Below are positions 7,255 to 8,551 of a stretch of 8,551 bases of DNA, piece by piece. Source of the DNA: WQUF01 sp031549885. GTDB taxonomy: Bacteria; Bacillota; Clostridia; Clostridiales; Clostridiaceae. Position 1 is the first letter of the stretch. Every line of letters starts with the position of its first letter. Under the pieces are notes generated by a model that saw nothing but the letters and a program-made list of their open reading frames with translations, did not search any database and was not told where the DNA came from. The stretch covers positions 1 through 8,551 of the forward strand of contig JAVBPD010000096.1 of assembly GCA_031549885.1 (NCBI GenBank), in the 5' to 3' direction. A program made the position numbers and the translations under genes.

Positions 7255-8271
7255 CTACAAATTGTAATGCCTTACACAGCTTTCCCTTTCCATTATTTTA
7301 TGAGGAAGTATAATGTTACTCATAAATGGCAGTTTATTTTCAATCATATCAATGAGAGTTGAAACAGATAAATAACCTATCTCTTCTATTGGCTGTTCCA
7401 CTGTAGTTAAGCTTGGTCTTACATATCCTGATATGATGCTATTATCAAAACCTACAATAGCTATATCACCAGGAACTTTATATCCAAAATCTATAATGCA
7501 ATTTAAAGCACCAACAGCTAAATCATCACTGCCTGCAAAAATAGCAGTTGGCAAATTATCTCTATATGAAGTTAAAATTTCTTTTGTCATCTTGTAACCA
7601 TCTGCAAGTTTTAAGGTTGAAAGCTTTATATATTCATCTTTTATTCCATAATTTAAAAATGCAGCTTTAACTCCGTTTAAACGCTGTTGTCCAACAGTGT
7701 ATTCGCTTAAATTGCTTCCAATGTAAGCTATTTTTCTGTGACCACATTGATATATATACTTAATAGCATCGTAAGAAGCTTTAAAATCATCAATATTAAC
7801 GCTTGGGCAATCAAAGCCTTTTATTATACAACTACATGCAAGCATTTTTATATGTGACATGGTTTTAAGCTGCTCGATAAGGTTATTATCTAGTTTTTCG
7901 TGTGTTAATAAAATTCCATCAACGCACATTTGCTTAAAAACACTTAAATATTTTTTTTCTTTTTCAAGATCTTCATCAATATTACAAATCATAATGTTGT
8001 AATTTCTTTCAGATGCACAGCGCTCAATACTCTTTAAAATAGTAGAGAAAAAGCTAGTTGCAATGTCTGAGACTACTACACCAATGATGTTGGTTTTTCT
8101 TTTTAGAAGGCTCTTTGCCATATAATTCGGTTCATAATTTAATTCATTTGCAATAGCTAATATTTTTATGCGGAGCTCTTCATTAACATATTTTTCATTA
8201 TTAAGGGCTCTAGAAACTGTTGCAATTGAAACACCTGCCCTCTTTGCCACTTCTTTTATTCCTACATGCAT
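7255..8271 (-). CDS. LacI-family transcriptional regulator
   Basis: This 338-aa repressor-type protein is the first gene of the operon and probably controls it. The N-terminal helix-turn-helix is canonical (IKEVAKRAGVSIATVSRALN, residues 5-24). The hinge helix around 50-58 (MAKSLLKRK) carries Leu54 or Leu55 at the position that normally inserts into the operator centre. The rest is a periplasmic-binding-protein-like sensor domain: GVVVSDI (64-70), GQQRLNGVKAA (194-204), AGSDDLAVGAL (246-256) and GFDNSIISGYVRPSLTTVEQP (274-294) follow the family pattern for effector binding and dimerisation. Length is typical. ATG at 8271 follows an AGAGGTGAGG purine stretch and places the helix-turn-helix at the usual distance. 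The effector is probably a sugar or sugar phosphate made from the imported compound. Global control as a CcpA is unlikely, given its place at the head of a catabolic operon. Confidence 0.93.
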   Translation of the reverse strand: MHVGIKEVAKRAGVSIATVSRALNNEKYVNEELRIKILAIANELNYEPNYMAKSLLKRKTNIIGVVVSDIATSFFSTILKSIERCASERNYNIMICNIDEDLEKEKKYLSVFKQMCVDGILLTHEKLDNNLIEQLKTMSHIKMLACSCIIKGFDCPSVNIDDFKASYDAIKYIYQCGHRKIAYIGSNLSEYTVGQQRLNGVKAAFLNYGIKDEYIKLSTLKLADGYKMTKEILTSYRDNLPTAIFAGSDDLAVGALNCIIDFGYKVPGDIAIVGFDNSIISGYVRPSLTTVEQPIEEIGYLSVSTLIDMIENKLPFMSNIILPHKIMERESCVRHYNL

Positions 8272-8282
8272 TACCTCACCTC

Positions 8283-8296
8283 TGGAAAGCTTTTCA
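8283..8296. promoter_or_regulatory. Candidate operator for the LacI-type regulator
   Basis: TGGAAAGCTTTTCA is a 14-nt near-palindrome with six of seven symmetric pairs intact. It lies about 5-18 nt past the predicted transcription start, where a bound repressor would block RNA polymerase. Its TG...CA ends match LacI-family operators and the cre pattern, but the centre is GC instead of the usual CG. The promoter-to-gene region holds no CG dinucleotide, so no classical site is present. An AT-only perfect palindrome (8298-8311) adjoins it and may be chance. Confidence 0.4.
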
Positions 8297-8307
8297 TATA
8301 TAAATTT

Positions 8308-8336
8308 ATATTATCATATTAAAACTACTTTTACAA
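8308..8336 (-). promoter_or_regulatory. Sigma-A type promoter for the operon
   Basis: On the minus strand, TTGTAA (8331-8336) and TAATAT (8308-8313) are separated by exactly 17 nt, with TG one base upstream of the -10 (8315-8316) as an extended -10. Transcription would start near 8301, leaving a leader of about 30 nt before the regulator's ATG. No comparable promoter is obvious in the short downstream gaps, so it probably serves the whole seven-gene unit. Confidence 0.7.
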
Positions 8337-8367
8337 TAGGTATAGATGTTATAAATTTTCAAAAGAG

Positions 8368-8394
8368 TAGGCTAATCATTAATTAATTAGCCTA
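8368..8394 (-). terminator. Hairpin after the partial upstream gene, possible terminator
   Basis: TAGGCTAAT and ATTAGCCTA form a perfect 9-bp stem with a 9-nt AT loop, beginning 15 nt after the stop codon at 8410. On the minus strand the stem is followed by CTCTTTTGAAAATTT, a weak and interrupted T-tract. It separates the upstream gene from the operon promoter. Some read-through into the operon cannot be excluded. Confidence 0.6.
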
Positions 8395-8409
8395 TGTGTT
8401 GCCTAAATA

Positions 8410-8551
8410 TTATTTATCTGGATCTTCTAACGTCCTTGTATCTGAGAATAAAGAGAACAATGCAGGTTTTTTTGATTCTCTTAATTTTCTTATGACAATT
8501 GGTAGCCAATGAATTATATAGTCTACATCTTCATCTGTATTGCATTCATTT
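8410..8551 (-). CDS. C-terminal end of a cysteine desulfurase-like protein (partial)
   Basis: Forty-six codons and a TAA stop are visible, and the gene continues beyond the right edge. The translated end contains NTDEDVDYIIHWLPIVIRKLR followed by a charged tail ending LEDPDK. The run T-x-E-D-V-D-Y-x-(I/V)-x-x-L-P-x-(I/V)-V-x-x-L-R is the C-terminal helix pattern of NifS/IscS-type PLP-dependent cysteine desulfurases, which release sulfur from cysteine for Fe-S cluster and thiolation pathways. The PLP lysine and catalytic cysteine loop lie outside the window, so the assignment rests on this short stretch. The gene ends at a hairpin and has no evident functional link to the sugar operon. Confidence 0.6.
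   Translation of the reverse strand, partial: NECNTDEDVDYIIHWLPIVIRKLRESKKPALFSLFSDTRTLEDPDK

Larger units (their letters stand above)
103..8271 (-). other. Seven-gene carbohydrate-uptake and phospho-glycoside operon
   Basis: Seven co-directional genes run from the regulator to the isomerase with gaps of 21, 19 (to the TTG-extended frame; 19 nt to the ATG at 6290), 23 and 102 nt and then overlaps of 8 and 3-4 nt. One good promoter precedes them and a hairpin ends them. This is inferred as a single transcription unit with an internal stem-loop that may set relative levels. Confidence 0.7.

Noticed and set aside
6947..7267. Plus-strand reading frame of 106 codons
   Set aside because: It is antisense to the conserved N-terminal half of the PfkB kinase and has no plausible independent features.
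8283..8296. cre site for CcpA
   Set aside because: The ends fit the cre pattern but the obligatory central CG is GC, so it is listed only as a candidate operator of the local regulator.
8298..8311. Perfect 14-nt palindrome ATATAAATTTATAT
   Set aside because: Made only of A and T in an AT-rich promoter region that overlaps the -10, so it may well be chance.
8168..8386. Plus-strand reading frame of 72 codons over the regulator start and promoter
   Set aside because: It is antisense to the LacI helix-turn-helix and runs through the promoter and hairpin, which explain the sequence better.

Overview
The window looks like chromosomal DNA of a low-GC, Clostridium-like Firmicute. The DNA is strongly AT-rich, the ribosome binding sites are of AGGAGG type, the binding protein has a lipoprotein signal, and A/T-ending codons dominate. 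All supported genes lie on the minus strand, so transcription runs from high to low coordinates.

Right edge (8551-8272): the last 46 codons of an upstream gene, probably a NifS-type cysteine desulfurase, end at 8410. A hairpin that may act as its terminator follows, then a well-formed promoter (TTGTAA - 17 nt - TAATAT with an extended -10 TG). A near-palindromic candidate operator lies just downstream of the promoter. This promoter is the only convincing one seen in the window.

Operon (8271-103), in transcription order: LacI-family regulator; PfkB-family sugar kinase; NAD/Mn-type family 4 glycosidase (GH4) of the 6-phospho-glycosidase type; solute-binding lipoprotein of the Fe3+/phosphonate/hexose-phosphate class; a fused double-domain permease; the matching ATPase with a C-terminal TOBE-like region; and a xylose-isomerase-like TIM-barrel sugar isomerase/epimerase. 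Gaps are 19-23 nt or the genes overlap, except for a 102-nt gap between the binding protein and the permease that holds a strong stem-loop. A second hairpin, overlapping the last codons of the isomerase gene, ends the unit.

Proposed joint role (inference): the ABC transporter imports a sugar phosphate or phosphorylated glycoside, GH4 hydrolyses it, the PfkB kinase phosphorylates the free sugar released, and the TIM-barrel enzyme isomerises a product. The LacI-type protein would derepress the operon when the sugar is present. The unusual point is that a phospho-glycosidase is paired with an ABC importer related to AfuABC/FbpABC, and no PTS gene is visible. No tRNA, rRNA, CRISPR, insertion sequence or plus-strand gene is supported.
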